From positions 1-64,000 of the forward strand of contig JAMPFB010000007.1 of the NCBI GenBank assembly GCA_023664735.1: DNA of 64,000 bases. Reading direction: 5' to 3'. Under the pieces are notes generated by a model. The model had not been told where the DNA came from. It ran no database searches and was given only the letters and a program-made list of their open reading frames with translations. The DNA comes from Robinsoniella sp. Lineage in GTDB: Bacteria > Bacillota > Clostridia > Lachnospirales > Lachnospiraceae. The position numbers and the translations under genes were made by a program. Shown here one piece after another: positions 28,094-37,043 of this stretch; position 1 is the stretch's first letter; every line of letters begins with the position of its first letter.

Positions 28094-28164
28094 CAGGGGA
28101 AGAGGGAATCGAACCCCCGTTAACGGTTTTGGAGACCGCCGCACTACCGCTGTACTATTCCCCT
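28094..28164 (-). tRNA. tRNA-Trp (CCA anticodon)
   Basis: On the minus strand, a full cloverleaf: acceptor stem AGGGGAA with TTCCCCT, discriminator G, anticodon arm with CTCCAAA (anticodon CCA), and T arm GGGGGTTCGATTCCC. The 3' CCA is not encoded. Length is 71 nt. Confidence 0.95.
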
Positions 28165-28263
28165 ATAAACTGACTCTTTTTTCCACCGAGTTGTATTATA
28201 TCATAGTGCAAAGTGGTTTAGCAAGTGGTTTTTTCAAAAAGTGGTAAAAGTCAGTAACAGTTC

Positions 28264-28312
28264 AGCCCTCTGTTGCGTCCGTTTAGCCACTACCTTCAAA
28301 AAAACAGGCTGA
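28264..28312 (-). repeat. Family B repeat tail, copy B1
   Basis: CTCTGTTGCGTCCGTTTAGC followed by CACTACCTTCAAAAAAACAG matches the tails of B2 and B3. It is preceded by GTAACAGTTCAGCC, the outer end motif of family A. It begins 14 bp after the mazF stop; no hairpin arm remains. Confidence 0.7.
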
Positions 28313-28326
28313 CCTGCTACCTATTT

Positions 28327-28653
28327 TTACATAAAACTAATTATCAGTTCCTTTGCCTCGTTCCATAAATCTTCTGGACATTCTTCTTTAAACTGAGCGT
28401 TTCTGGCACCAACGTCTAACATTTTTGCCTGATCGCATAAAATCACGCCTGTTGTCTGCGTTCGTTCATCTAATTCTATATGAAATGGATGTTTTTTGTT
28501 GGTGTTAGTTATTGGACAAACAAATGCCAATGAACTATGATGATTCAAAATGTTATTGCTTAAGACAAGCGCTGGTCTTCTTCCGCTCTGTTCATGACCC
28601 TTTTGAGGATTAAAATCCATAACGACTATGTCACCTTGTTTATAAGTTACCAA
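28327..28653 (-). CDS. MazF/PemK-type endoribonuclease toxin
   Basis: A 108-residue toxin of the MazF fold. It has the family N-terminus YKQGDIVVMDFNPQKGHEQS followed by GRRPALVLSN with the catalytic Arg, then FVCPITN and a ligand loop. It would cleave mRNA when free of its antitoxin. It overlaps the antitoxin gene by 7 bp, the usual toxin-second order. Confidence 0.92.
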   Translation of the reverse strand: MVTYKQGDIVVMDFNPQKGHEQSGRRPALVLSNNILNHHSSLAFVCPITNTNKKHPFHIELDERTQTTGVILCDQAKMLDVGARNAQFKEECPEDLWNEAKELIISFM

Positions 28654-28973
28654 ATCTCATTACCCTTCGGATCACCTACATCAACCTCTTGCGTACTTTC
28701 GACATAAATTTCGTCAATCGGTCTTTTGTAGAATGCTTCCAACCTTTCTGCTAAATTAAGATATTTAGGCTTATTGACTTTTTCAATAGTCATTTTTCCA
28801 TCACATATACTAATCCCTATTGTATCGTCTTCCTTTAAATCCATCTGTGATAATATTTCTTTTGATAATCTAATTCCTTGACTATTCCCCCATTTCCTTA
28901 TAATAGTTTGTGTTGTATACATATTCATTATTTCTTTTGGTTGTTCTCGCATCATTTTATTTGTATTCATCAT
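28647..28973 (-). CDS. MazE/AbrB-type antitoxin
   Basis: A 108-residue antitoxin. A swapped-hairpin AbrB domain lies at about residues 20-65 (IIRKWGNSQGIRLSKEIL and DLKEDDTIGISI). A C-terminal tail, extended and partly acidic, would wrap the MazF partner. AAAGGAA precedes the ATG. This protein normally represses its own promoter with MazF. The region upstream (28974-29285) is AT-rich and must hold that promoter. Confidence 0.9.
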   Translation of the reverse strand: MMNTNKMMREQPKEIMNMYTTQTIIRKWGNSQGIRLSKEILSQMDLKEDDTIGISICDGKMTIEKVNKPKYLNLAERLEAFYKRPIDEIYVESTQEVDVGDPKGNEIW

Positions 28974-29285
28974 CTTTTCCTTTGATATTTTTTCGTTATC
29001 TTTGATTTCTTATGTTTTCTTTTGATACTTTTCGTACTTTACTTATTCGTATTTGTAAGTATATGTGATGGATTTGCCTTAGCATTAGTATATACAAAGT
29101 ATATCCGTTTGTCAATGTAAATATTCTTATTCTTTACTAAATTAGTAACACTGTTCAGCTTTTTCTAGTAAGGATGGGTAAAACGGATGTGGGAGACAGT
29201 AGGGCATAGGGGTTTTGGAGGACGGACGTGGGAGACGCTCTAAAAACAAGCAACCTCTTTTCCAGTACAGCCTGCCACAAAACAG

Positions 29286-29545
29286 CAATAGAGGGATGAG
29301 AGTGGATTGGCTTCCTTGTTTTTGATGGCGCTTTTCCTTAACAGCCTTTTCGGTACCTAGGGTAAAATTGCCATGGACGGCAATTTTAGTCATATCGCGC
29401 CATGGAGGGCGCTATATGACGACCCGTCTGGTATTAGCAACTTTCCAAGGCTGTTTAGGAAAAGCGCCATCAAAAACAGGAAAGCCAATCCACTCTCATC
29501 CCTCTATTGCGTCCGCTTAGCCATACCTCCAAAAAACAGTCGAAA
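29286..29545 (-). repeat. Family B hairpin repeat, copy B2 (full length)
   Basis: Left arm 29286-29348 and right arm 29447-29509 are 63 nt each and complementary at 60 positions. The 98-nt centre holds two smaller hairpins that share an ATGGA loop: AAAATTGCC/GGCAATTTT and GCGCC/GGGCGC within CATATCG...CTATATG. A conserved tail 29510-29545 follows and ends 3 bp from the SGNH gene stop. Confidence 0.85.
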
Positions 29546-29548
29546 CTA

Positions 29549-30574
29549 TCACTTCCACTCCTTCTTTCCAACTTCCTCCCTATACATCTCCAAATCCTTC
29601 TCCCAGTCTCTCCTAATCTTTTCTTCCCTCTCCGGTATCTCTTCCATACAATCTGCTGCCAGAGCTCCCAAATGAGAGCTTAGTATTTCAGCCCCCACAT
29701 AATTCAAATGCGCCCCATCCAGAAAGCAGGTTTCCTCTCTAATGCCAAGCTCATGCATAAACGTATTGTAATCGTAAAACGGAACATCATTCCTTTCTGC
29801 CAGCTCTGCCGTAAGCGTATGCTCTGACATGCCCCATTCAATATTCGGGGTCTTAATCAGCAGCAGGGCAATGTGGTTTTCCATGCATACCTGTTTAATC
29901 TGCTGAAAATAATATTCATTTACTTCTCCAATTGCTATGCCCGGATGGTGAATCCGCTCCATATCAAAGCCGGGAAGTCCTTCTGCCACCTGCTCAGAGA
30001 ATGCATAGCCTTTGAGGAAATAGCGCTTATCAGAAAAAGGGTACAGAAAATCCCGTTCATTCAGGGAACTCCATCTTGCGTGATATCTGAAAAAGGGAAT
30101 CGCATAAGAAAAAATGTCTTCCTTTGCTTCTGCAGCCATTTCTAAGGATTGTATCTTTTCACCTGAAAGCTTCATATAATCATATGCCTTCCGGCTCTGC
30201 TCTTCCTCTCCTTTTCCCTCATAAAACAAACCTAATGCTTCTAACACTACTACCTTTGGCTTTTGGCTTTTCAAGGCTTCCTGTAAATAATAATAGGAAG
30301 TAAACAGCCTTTGCTCACCACTCCCCAACACATAGCCTGTTATTTCCTGCTCTTCATAAATGACTAACGGATTGATGTCATAAAAGCTGTTGCTGCTTCC
30401 TAAGTAGATTACATCTATTGTATTCTCTTCTTCCGCATAAAATCCATCAATAATCCGGGTAGCAGGTTCCCACAAGCCATCCTCTTCCCACTTGGGAGTA
30501 AAAATCATATTCAGCACATGGATAAATATAATTGACACTATAAAAAAAAATGCTGTTTTCCCTGCCTTTTTCAC
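29549..30574 (-). CDS. SGNH-hydrolase-like membrane-anchored protein
   Basis: A 341-residue protein with one N-terminal membrane span (about 8-25) and an extracytoplasmic domain resembling SGNH/DltD-like hydrolases. Block I is YLGSSNSFYDINP (about 56-68) and the C-terminal block is FLDGAHLNYVGAEIL, supplying an Asp and His. The usual first-block Ser is in the SSNS segment. Such proteins often act on acyl groups of cell-surface polymers, but the substrate cannot be read here. It is monocistronic, between radA and the B2 repeat. Confidence 0.75.
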   Translation of the reverse strand: MKKAGKTAFFFIVSIIFIHVLNMIFTPKWEEDGLWEPATRIIDGFYAEEENTIDVIYLGSSNSFYDINPLVIYEEQEITGYVLGSGEQRLFTSYYYLQEALKSQKPKVVVLEALGLFYEGKGEEEQSRKAYDYMKLSGEKIQSLEMAAEAKEDIFSYAIPFFRYHARWSSLNERDFLYPFSDKRYFLKGYAFSEQVAEGLPGFDMERIHHPGIAIGEVNEYYFQQIKQVCMENHIALLLIKTPNIEWGMSEHTLTAELAERNDVPFYDYNTFMHELGIREETCFLDGAHLNYVGAEILSSHLGALAADCMEEIPEREEKIRRDWEKDLEMYREEVGKKEWK

Positions 30575-30637
30575 AAAACACCTCTCCGAATCTGTTTTCT
30601 TTATTGTTTCGTTTTTTTATTCTCTTATACAAACAAA

Positions 30638-30663
30638 AGTCCCAAGGCACCTGCCTTGAGACT
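30638..30663 (-). terminator. Probable terminator of the radA operon
   Basis: Stem AGTC.CAAGGC / GCCTTG.GACT with loop ACCT; on the minus strand it is followed by TTTTGTTTG. Flanking ACAAAC/GTTTGT extends the pairing. Confidence 0.6.
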
Positions 30664-30694
30664 CCTGTTTGTGTAAAAGGGGAATTCTTCCGGA

Positions 30695-30729
30695 ATTGCT
30701 AATTAGCAATGTCTAGCTGTACTAGACAT
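30695..30729. promoter_or_regulatory. Two adjacent palindromes
   Basis: ATTGCTAATTAGCAAT (30695-30710) is a perfect 16-bp palindrome. It overlaps ATGTCTAG-ctgta-CTAGACAT (30709-30729), an 8-bp-arm inverted repeat. They lie between radA and the SGNH gene, upstream of the latter. They may be operator sites or part of the terminator; no regulator is evident. Confidence 0.4.
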
Positions 30730-30832
30730 GTTTGTATTATATTGTCTTTTCTTGTTCTTTTCTATAATTATATTGATAATAGATAACACTATATTGCTTT
30801 ATTCTATTTTTTGCTCTTAAAACACAATAAAC

Positions 30833-32209
30833 CTATACTAAATCAGCTATATCCTGCACATTTTCCACACCTATCAGCTCAATTCCTTCTATTTCCGTCA
30901 AAGCAACCCGATTGCTTTTGGGTAACACACAGGTGGTAAATCCTAGCTTTTTAGCTTCCAACACCCTTTTTTCCGCCATGGACACCGCCCGGACTTCTCC
31001 ACTTAGGCCGATTTCTCCAAAAACAACCATTCCCTCTTTTACAGGACGGTTTTTAAAGCTAGACAATATTGCCATGACCACTCCTAAATCAATGGCAGGC
31101 TCTGATACCTTCATCCCTCCTGCCACATTCACATAAGCATCGCTGTGGGAAATATGCAGGCACATTCTTTTTTCTATAACCGCCATCAAAAGATGTACTC
31201 TGTTATAATCCATTCCGTCCGCCTGCCTTCTTGGAAGGTTAAAGCTAGAGTCACATACCAATGCCTGAATTTCAATAAGAATAGGCCTAGTGCCTTCCAT
31301 GGAGCAGACCACTACAGAACCGCTTGCCTGCCTTGGTCTTCCTTCCAATAAAAATGCTGATGGATTTTTCACTTCCCTAAGCCCATCCTTTGCCATTTCA
31401 AACACGCCGATTTCATTAGTAGAACCAAAACGGTTCTTTACGCTGCGAAGTATCCGGTAAAGGGCATCCTTATCTCCTTCAAAATACAGCACTGTATCCA
31501 CCATGTGCTCCAGTACTCTCGGACCTGCCACAGTGCCTTCCTTTGTTACATGCCCTACAATAAATATGGAAATACCATATGTCTTTGCTAACTGCATAAA
31601 AACTCCTGTTGCCTCCCGAACCTGAGACACACTTCCCGGAGCTGCGGAAATTTCCTCGGAATACATAGTCTGTATGGAATCAATCACTGCCACCTGAGGC
31701 TTTTGCTCCATCAGCACCTCTCTGATGCTTTCTAAATTCGTCTCACATAAAAGCAGCAAATCCTCTGAAAAATGTCCAATCCGCATTGCTCTTAGCTTAA
31801 TCTGTTTTAAGGATTCCTCTCCTGAGATATATAGTACTTTTTGTCCTTTCCCTGAAAGCTGTCTGCACACCTGAAGCAGAAGGGTGGATTTTCCGATTCC
31901 CGGATCGCCTCCCACTAAAGTCAAAGAACCGGGTACTATGCCTCCGCCTAGTACCTGGTCCAATTCCTCCATATCCGTCTTCATTTTATCCTCTTGTGAA
32001 AGGGAAACCTGTGAAAAGCTCACAGGCACCGGCAGCTTTGCTTTTGCCCTTACCGTCTTTGCACCGCCCATTCCTTTTGACTCTACGGCTACTTCCTCTT
32101 CCACAAAGGTATTCCATTCTCTGCAGGATGGACACTGCCCCATCCACTTGGCAGATTCATGTCCACAGCTTTGACAAAAGTACGTCATTGTTCTTTTGCC
32201 CTTTGCCAT
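30833..32209 (-). CDS. radA: RadA/Sms DNA repair ATPase
   Basis: A 458-residue branch-migration helicase-like protein acting in recombination. A zinc finger at residues 11-28 (CQSCGHESAKWMGQCPSC) is followed by Walker A GGDPGIGKST near residue 95, the RadA signature KNRFGSTNEIG near 255, and a Lon-protease-like C-terminal domain. It follows a small uncharacterised gene by 1 bp. Full length for the family. Confidence 0.96.
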   Translation of the reverse strand: MAKGKRTMTYFCQSCGHESAKWMGQCPSCREWNTFVEEEVAVESKGMGGAKTVRAKAKLPVPVSFSQVSLSQEDKMKTDMEELDQVLGGGIVPGSLTLVGGDPGIGKSTLLLQVCRQLSGKGQKVLYISGEESLKQIKLRAMRIGHFSEDLLLLCETNLESIREVLMEQKPQVAVIDSIQTMYSEEISAAPGSVSQVREATGVFMQLAKTYGISIFIVGHVTKEGTVAGPRVLEHMVDTVLYFEGDKDALYRILRSVKNRFGSTNEIGVFEMAKDGLREVKNPSAFLLEGRPRQASGSVVVCSMEGTRPILIEIQALVCDSSFNLPRRQADGMDYNRVHLLMAVIEKRMCLHISHSDAYVNVAGGMKVSEPAIDLGVVMAILSSFKNRPVKEGMVVFGEIGLSGEVRAVSMAEKRVLEAKKLGFTTCVLPKSNRVALTEIEGIELIGVENVQDIADLV

Positions 32210-32210
32210 C

Positions 32211-32624
32211 CTATGCCTCCACTACCTTAACGGAAACCTGCCCCATATCGGCAAGCTCTACGCTTAAATTTAATTTACCTCCCAAGCTTGTGCTCATCTT
32301 TCCTGAGCTTTCACCGGAAACAAAAACTTCATATTCCGTTTCATCCTTCAGTCCTACTGTAATCTGGGCGTCCTCTTTTCCTTCTACCAGAAAAGAGATG
32401 CCTTTATCTGTTTCTTCTAAATGGAATACGCTGGTGCCTGGAACTGACTCATATAAAAACATTCCGTTTTTCTCCAGCTTTGTCATTGTTTTATAAGTTT
32501 TTACCTTATACAAATCCCCTTCAAAAGAAAAATCCTCCAGTTTTTCTTTTTTGTCCAGTTGATGATTGCCAAAGCTTATAGTCTTATCATCTTCTGCCCG
32601 TAGTAATTCTGCTACAACTGCCAT
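32211..32624 (-). CDS. Uncharacterised protein upstream of radA, 137 aa
   Basis: No recognised domain. It is soluble and beta-rich, with alternating hydrophobic residues through residues 30-135 (LYKVKTYKTMTKLEKNGMFL; QITVGLKDETEYEVFV), suggesting a small beta-sandwich. AGGAGG precedes the ATG by about ten bases. It ends one base before radA starts, so the two are co-translated. Its role is unknown. Confidence 0.75.
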   Translation of the reverse strand: MAVVAELLRAEDDKTISFGNHQLDKKEKLEDFSFEGDLYKVKTYKTMTKLEKNGMFLYESVPGTSVFHLEETDKGISFLVEGKEDAQITVGLKDETEYEVFVSGESSGKMSTSLGGKLNLSVELADMGQVSVKVVEA

Positions 32625-32930
32625 TTCCTATGTCCTCCTAAATACGGCATATCGCCATAATCTCTCTGTGTGCTTTCATTATAATATACTTTTTTCCATA
32701 AATCCAGTAAAACAATGTAAAAAACAGGGAAATCGTAAACAGTTCAGCCTTTCCCCAACAACTAACGGAAGAAAAAGCTGTCAATCATATCGAAACCGTA
32801 GTCGAAATATAACAAGGGAGGGCAAAAGAAGATTAGGCAAAATTTAATAGAATTGCAAATGCGCTTGTGGTATACTATCAGTATTGAGTAATCTAACAAA
32901 TTGGGATTTGACGTTAGGGGGACATATAAT
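32625..32930. other. Intergenic region between divergent genes
   Basis: No gene seen. A TATAAT box on the minus strand near 32680 could serve the 32211-radA operon. A solo AACAGTTCAGCC at about 32742 matches the outer end of the family A repeats. GGGGGA near 32917 is a possible ribosome binding site of the next gene. Confidence 0.4.
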
Positions 32931-33260
32931 ATGGAGGGCAGAATGGTGGGATTCATTATTTGGGCAATATTTGGTTGTATTATGATTGGAATTGGAGTCA
33001 GAGCCTTTTTTGTGAAAAATGTAGTTTACTTTTTTGCAAATATTAAGACTATTAAAGTGAATGATATAAAGGGATATAATCATGCAACTGGTAAACTATT
33101 TATTCTGTATGGTGTAATTTTTATTGTATTAGGAATGCCATTACTCAGCAGTCAAGCTACACCATATATTTTATTGTCAGTATTAGGGCTAATGATAGAA
33201 ACAATCGCAACTATGGCAATTTACAGTTTAGTTATTGCAAAGAAGTACCAAGTGAAATAG
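32931..33260 (+). CDS. Small membrane protein, DUF3784-like
   Basis: About 109 residues with three hydrophobic segments (about 5-25, 52-70, 78-100). The central motif DIKGYNHATGKLFILYG resembles short DUF3784-type membrane proteins of Firmicutes. ATG at 32931 follows GGGGGA at some distance; ATG at 32943 follows GGAGGG more closely and is equally plausible. It is an isolated gene on the plus strand amid minus-strand genes. Function unknown. Confidence 0.7.
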   Translation: MEGRMVGFIIWAIFGCIMIGIGVRAFFVKNVVYFFANIKTIKVNDIKGYNHATGKLFILYGVIFIVLGMPLLSSQATPYILLSVLGLMIETIATMAIYSLVIAKKYQVK

Positions 33261-33315
33261 AACAATTCCGATTCGGTTTTCATAAACTGGAATATTCCTA
33301 CCATGAAATTCGATG

Positions 33316-34071
33316 TTATGTAATATCTTTTGTTAAAACTTTATTTGTTTTGTATAGAAACAAAGCATAAAATGCAGATGGAATTATAAATCCAATGCAT
33401 CCTATGCATTGATACGCTATTGATAAGTCATTAGGCAAAAAGGAATTGGTTATATTTACTATGCTGTGGCATATCATACATGGAATTATATTATTGGTTT
33501 TTATAAAGAATAGGGAACACATTAAAGCAAATGAGGTTGCATAGACAACTTGCAACACAGTTTGAATTAGATTTGCTTCTCCAAATAAATTTGTTAGATG
33601 AATTACTCCAAAAATAATACTTGGTATAAAGACAGCAGCTTTTTCATTTTTATTTATCAATGCCTTAATCAAAAAGCTGCGAAATAATATCTCCTCTGAA
33701 AATCCAACACCTAACATTGCTATTGAAATAAGCAATAATTGCTGCCATGAATAATTTATGTGTATTCCAAAGCCTAAATTCAAAAAAGCTATGATAATCA
33801 TCGGAACACAGAAAAGTAAATTTTTATAGTGAAGGCATTTCAGACTATTTATTCCATAATATGGAAGTAATCGTCTTTTTTTTAAGTATGTAATGACAAC
33901 TGCCGGAAATAGTATCTCAACAAAAGCATTTATGCTGTTTGGTATTTTTATAATATAATCAGATAACACATTTGCTAATATAACGAGTATAAAGTATATA
34001 ACTGTCCATGTAATAAAAAATATTAGTTCCTTTTTGAATGTGCTATGCTCCATATTTTTGACCGCCTCCAT
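33316..34071 (-). CDS. CPBP (CAAX-type) intramembrane protease
   Basis: A 251-residue polytopic protein with seven or eight predicted spans. Family motifs are intact: EE of SEEILFRSF (about 131-139), the FGVIHLTN His, and HSIVN near residue 210. CPBP proteins include putative intramembrane metalloproteases and bacteriocin self-immunity proteins. The start at 34071 has a weak GGGA; ATG at 34053 is an alternative. It is low-GC relative to its neighbours and stands alone with hairpin repeat B3 behind it, so recent acquisition is possible. Confidence 0.87.
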   Translation of the reverse strand: MEAVKNMEHSTFKKELIFFITWTVIYFILVILANVLSDYIIKIPNSINAFVEILFPAVVITYLKKRRLLPYYGINSLKCLHYKNLLFCVPMIIIAFLNLGFGIHINYSWQQLLLISIAMLGVGFSEEILFRSFLIKALINKNEKAAVFIPSIIFGVIHLTNLFGEANLIQTVLQVVYATSFALMCSLFFIKTNNIIPCMICHSIVNITNSFLPNDLSIAYQCIGCIGFIIPSAFYALFLYKTNKVLTKDIT

Positions 34072-34100
34072 AAATTCCCGATTGGGTTTTCACAAAACAA

Positions 34101-34188
34101 CAACAGAGGAAGCCAATCCACTCTCCTCCTCTGTTGCGTCCGCTTAGCCACTACCTTCAAAAAACAGACTAAAAATTGACTTCCCTGT
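34101..34188 (-). repeat. Family B hairpin repeat, short copy B3
   Basis: CAACAGAGGA (34101-34110) pairs with TCCTCTGTTG (34127-34136) around a remnant GCCAATCCACTC, the outer part of the B2 arm, so this is B2 with the hairpin core deleted. The tail 34137-34188 matches B1 and B2 and ends in GACTAAAAATTGACTTCC, the outer end also seen in family A copy A3. It lies 29 bp after the clpC stop. Confidence 0.8.
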
Positions 34189-34217
34189 GTAAAAGTAAAA
34201 CATAAATACCGCTACCT

Positions 34218-36656
34218 TTAAGAAGGATTCTTCACCTTAAAAGTAAACTTCTTATTATTTGCCGATACATGCACCTCATCACCAGACTTTATCCTGCCGG
34301 CAAGTATCTCCTCTGCCAGCTTATCCTCTAGTTCCGTCTGAATGGCACGCTTTAACGGCCTTGCGCCCATTTTCAAATCCATGTATTTTTCAATAAGCTC
34401 TTCCTTTGCCTGTTTGGACACTACAAGCTTTATGTCCATCTGCTCCTTGCATCTGTCAGATAACACCTTAGAAAGCAATGTAATAATCTCCTCCATGTCC
34501 TCCTTGGTAAGCTGATGGAATACAATCATTTCATCAATACGGTTTATAAATTCCGGTTTAAATAGCCTTTTCACCTCATCCATAACGCCATTTTTCATTT
34601 TCTCATAATCCTGCTCTTTTGTAGTGACCATATTGAAGCCGAGATTTTTAGGATCTACGATTTTCTGTGCTCCTGCATTGGAGGTCATAATCAGAATCGT
34701 ATTTTTAAAGCTGACTTTCCGCCCTTTGGAATCTGTAATATGTCCATCATCTAATACCTGAAGGAGAATATTAAACACATCCGGATGAGCCTTTTCAATC
34801 TCATCAAAAAGCACTACCGAATAAGGATTTCTGCGGATTTTTTCACTAAGCTGTCCGCCGTCATCATGCCCTACATATCCCGGAGGCGAGCCAATCATTT
34901 TAGATACAGAATGAGATTCCATATACTCAGACATATCCACTCTAATCAGTGCAGTTTCACTGCCAAACATTGCCTCTGCCAATGCCTTGCTGAGCTCTGT
35001 CTTTCCTACTCCTGTAGGCCCTAAGAATAAAAAGGAGCCAATTGGTCTGTTGGGGTCCTTTAATCCAACCCGTCCTCTGCGCATAGCTCTGGATACGGCA
35101 TTCACCGCTTCCTTCTGTCCTACTACTCTTTTGTGAAGAATTGCTTCCAGCTTTAAGAGCTTTTCGCTTTCCTTTTCCGCCAGCTTGGATACCGGAATCT
35201 TCGTCCACATGGAAACCACATCTGCAATTTCATTTTCCGTTACCTGAAGGCTTCTGTCCTCTAACTTCTTATGATGGTTCTTTTTAGCACGAATATATTT
35301 TTTGGACAGCTCATCCTGCTTGATTTTTATTTCATGAGCCTGCCCATAAGCGGCAAACTTAAAGGCACGCTCTATCTGAAGATCCATATGTTTGATTTCT
35401 TTTTCCATTTCTTTCAGCTTCTTTGGCATATTCATGCCGTTAAGCTTCAATGCGGAGGCTGCTTCATCAATTAAATCAATTGCCTTATCTGGCAGATTCC
35501 TATCATTGATGTAGCGCTTTGACAATTTTACTGCCGCTTCCACCGCTTCATCGGTAATGGTTACTTGATGGTGCTCTTCATATTTATGCTTGATTCCCTG
35601 AAGGATAAGAATAGTTTCCCCTTCTGTGGGCTCTCCTACATTTACAGGCTGGAACCTCCGCTCTAGTGCAGCATCCCTTTCTACATATTTACGGTATTCC
35701 TCTATGGTAGTGGCGCCAATCAACTGAATCTCACCTCTGGAAAGAGACGGCTTTAAAATATTGGATGCATCAATGGCGCCTTCTGCGCCTCCTGCTCCAA
35801 TAAGCGTATGGATTTCATCCAAAAATAGTAAAATATTGCCATCTGCAATGACTTCCTTTACTACTTTCTTAATACGTTCTTCAAATTCACCTCGGTATTT
35901 GCTTCCTGCCACCATGCCGGATAAGTCAAGGGTAACTACCCGCTTTTTCTGTATAGTATCAGGTACTTCCCCTGCCACAATCCTTGCTGCCAGCCCTTCT
36001 GCAATAGCGGTCTTTCCTACTCCCGGCTCACCAATCAAACAGGGATTGTTTTTCGTTCTTCTGCTGATGATCTGGATGACTCTGGCAATTTCCTCTTCCC
36101 TGCCGATAACCGGATCCAGCTTTCCTTCCCTTGCAAGAGCTGTCAAATCCCGGCTGTACTGATCCAGTGTCTTTGTGGTTCCTTTTTTCTTGCCTCTTCC
36201 TAAATCTTCCTTTGTAATTGCCGGGTCCTGTCCCATAGAGGTAAGCAGTTCCCCATACAGCTTTTGCAGGTTTATTCCTGCCGTATGAAGAATCCTTGCT
36301 GCCGTATTGTCTCCATCCTTAATAATTGCCAGCAGAATATGTTCCGTACCTGCTTCCTTTAATCCGAATCTGGCTGCCTGCCTTTTACTTTCTTCCAGTA
36401 TTTCCATAGCCTTAGGCGAAAAACCATCCCGCTCTAAAATGGAAATATTTCCCTTGGGGGCAATATATTCCTTTATCAGATCGATAAGCATTTCTTCCTC
36501 AAGTCCCTTTTCATAAAGCAGCTTAGAAGCTGCTCCTGTCTCTTCCTTTAATAAACCCAGTAAGAGATGCTCTGTGCCTACATAATTTTGACGAAGCTTT
36601 TTTGCTGCCTTTTCTCCTTTTGCAATAGCAGCCTTAGCCTTTTTTGTAAAATCCAC
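34218..36656 (-). CDS. clpC: ClpC, ATP-dependent protease ATPase subunit
   Basis: An 812-residue Hsp100 unfoldase that feeds substrates to ClpP. The double Clp N domain (1-145) precedes AAA1 with GEPGVGKT (near 205) and Walker B FLDEIHTL, a middle coiled region (about 400-470), and AAA2 with GPTGVGKTELSK (near 545) and VVLFDEIEKAH. It starts 2 bp after a GntR-type regulator gene. The McsA and McsB genes usual in clpC operons are absent from the neighbourhood, as is ctsR. Confidence 0.94.
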   Translation of the reverse strand: MDFTKKAKAAIAKGEKAAKKLRQNYVGTEHLLLGLLKEETGAASKLLYEKGLEEEMLIDLIKEYIAPKGNISILERDGFSPKAMEILEESKRQAARFGLKEAGTEHILLAIIKDGDNTAARILHTAGINLQKLYGELLTSMGQDPAITKEDLGRGKKKGTTKTLDQYSRDLTALAREGKLDPVIGREEEIARVIQIISRRTKNNPCLIGEPGVGKTAIAEGLAARIVAGEVPDTIQKKRVVTLDLSGMVAGSKYRGEFEERIKKVVKEVIADGNILLFLDEIHTLIGAGGAEGAIDASNILKPSLSRGEIQLIGATTIEEYRKYVERDAALERRFQPVNVGEPTEGETILILQGIKHKYEEHHQVTITDEAVEAAVKLSKRYINDRNLPDKAIDLIDEAASALKLNGMNMPKKLKEMEKEIKHMDLQIERAFKFAAYGQAHEIKIKQDELSKKYIRAKKNHHKKLEDRSLQVTENEIADVVSMWTKIPVSKLAEKESEKLLKLEAILHKRVVGQKEAVNAVSRAMRRGRVGLKDPNRPIGSFLFLGPTGVGKTELSKALAEAMFGSETALIRVDMSEYMESHSVSKMIGSPPGYVGHDDGGQLSEKIRRNPYSVVLFDEIEKAHPDVFNILLQVLDDGHITDSKGRKVSFKNTILIMTSNAGAQKIVDPKNLGFNMVTTKEQDYEKMKNGVMDEVKRLFKPEFINRIDEMIVFHQLTKEDMEEIITLLSKVLSDRCKEQMDIKLVVSKQAKEELIEKYMDLKMGARPLKRAIQTELEDKLAEEILAGRIKSGDEVHVSANNKKFTFKVKNPS

Positions 36657-36658
36657 TT

Positions 36659-37033
36659 TTACCGTCCTCCATAGTCTCTATAAATTTCATCAATCATTTC
36701 ATGAATTTCCGCTCTGGAAATGCTTTTACAACTCGCTTTTGCAAGGAGCACCTTAAGCTCCCTTTGGATTTCCTCCATTGCCCGTATCTTATCCATATCA
36801 AGGGCAATGACCGCACCCTTTCTTCTGTCAACCTGCACAAAGCCCTCCTGCCGCAAAAGGCTGTATGCCTTATTTACCGTATGCATATTTATGCCTACCA
36901 CTTCGGCAAGCTGCCTGACGCTTGGAAGCGTATCCCCTTCCTTTAAGGCAGATGTAGCAATACCAATTACGATTTGATTTCTAAGCTGCACATAAAATGC
37001 TTCATCACTGTTAAAGTCTATCTCAATTACCAT
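36659..37033 (-). CDS. Small GntR-family regulator (YtrA-like)
   Basis: A 124-residue regulator. A GntR winged helix at residues 10-75 (LPSVRQLAEVVGINMHTVNK and GFVQVDRRKGAVI) is followed by a short helical tail of about 45 residues, the layout of the YtrA subfamily. AGAGGTGAT precedes the ATG. It is co-transcribed with clpC, and a matching inverted repeat covers its own -10 box, so it very likely represses its operon. The effector is unknown. Confidence 0.9.
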   Translation of the reverse strand: MVIEIDFNSDEAFYVQLRNQIVIGIATSALKEGDTLPSVRQLAEVVGINMHTVNKAYSLLRQEGFVQVDRRKGAVIALDMDKIRAMEEIQRELKVLLAKASCKSISRAEIHEMIDEIYRDYGGR

Positions 37034-37043
37034 TTTATCACCT

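Noticed and set aside
29142..29393. Open frame of 83 codons on the minus strand
   Set aside because: It runs across the B2 hairpin arm and centre, has no ribosome binding site and shows low-complexity composition.
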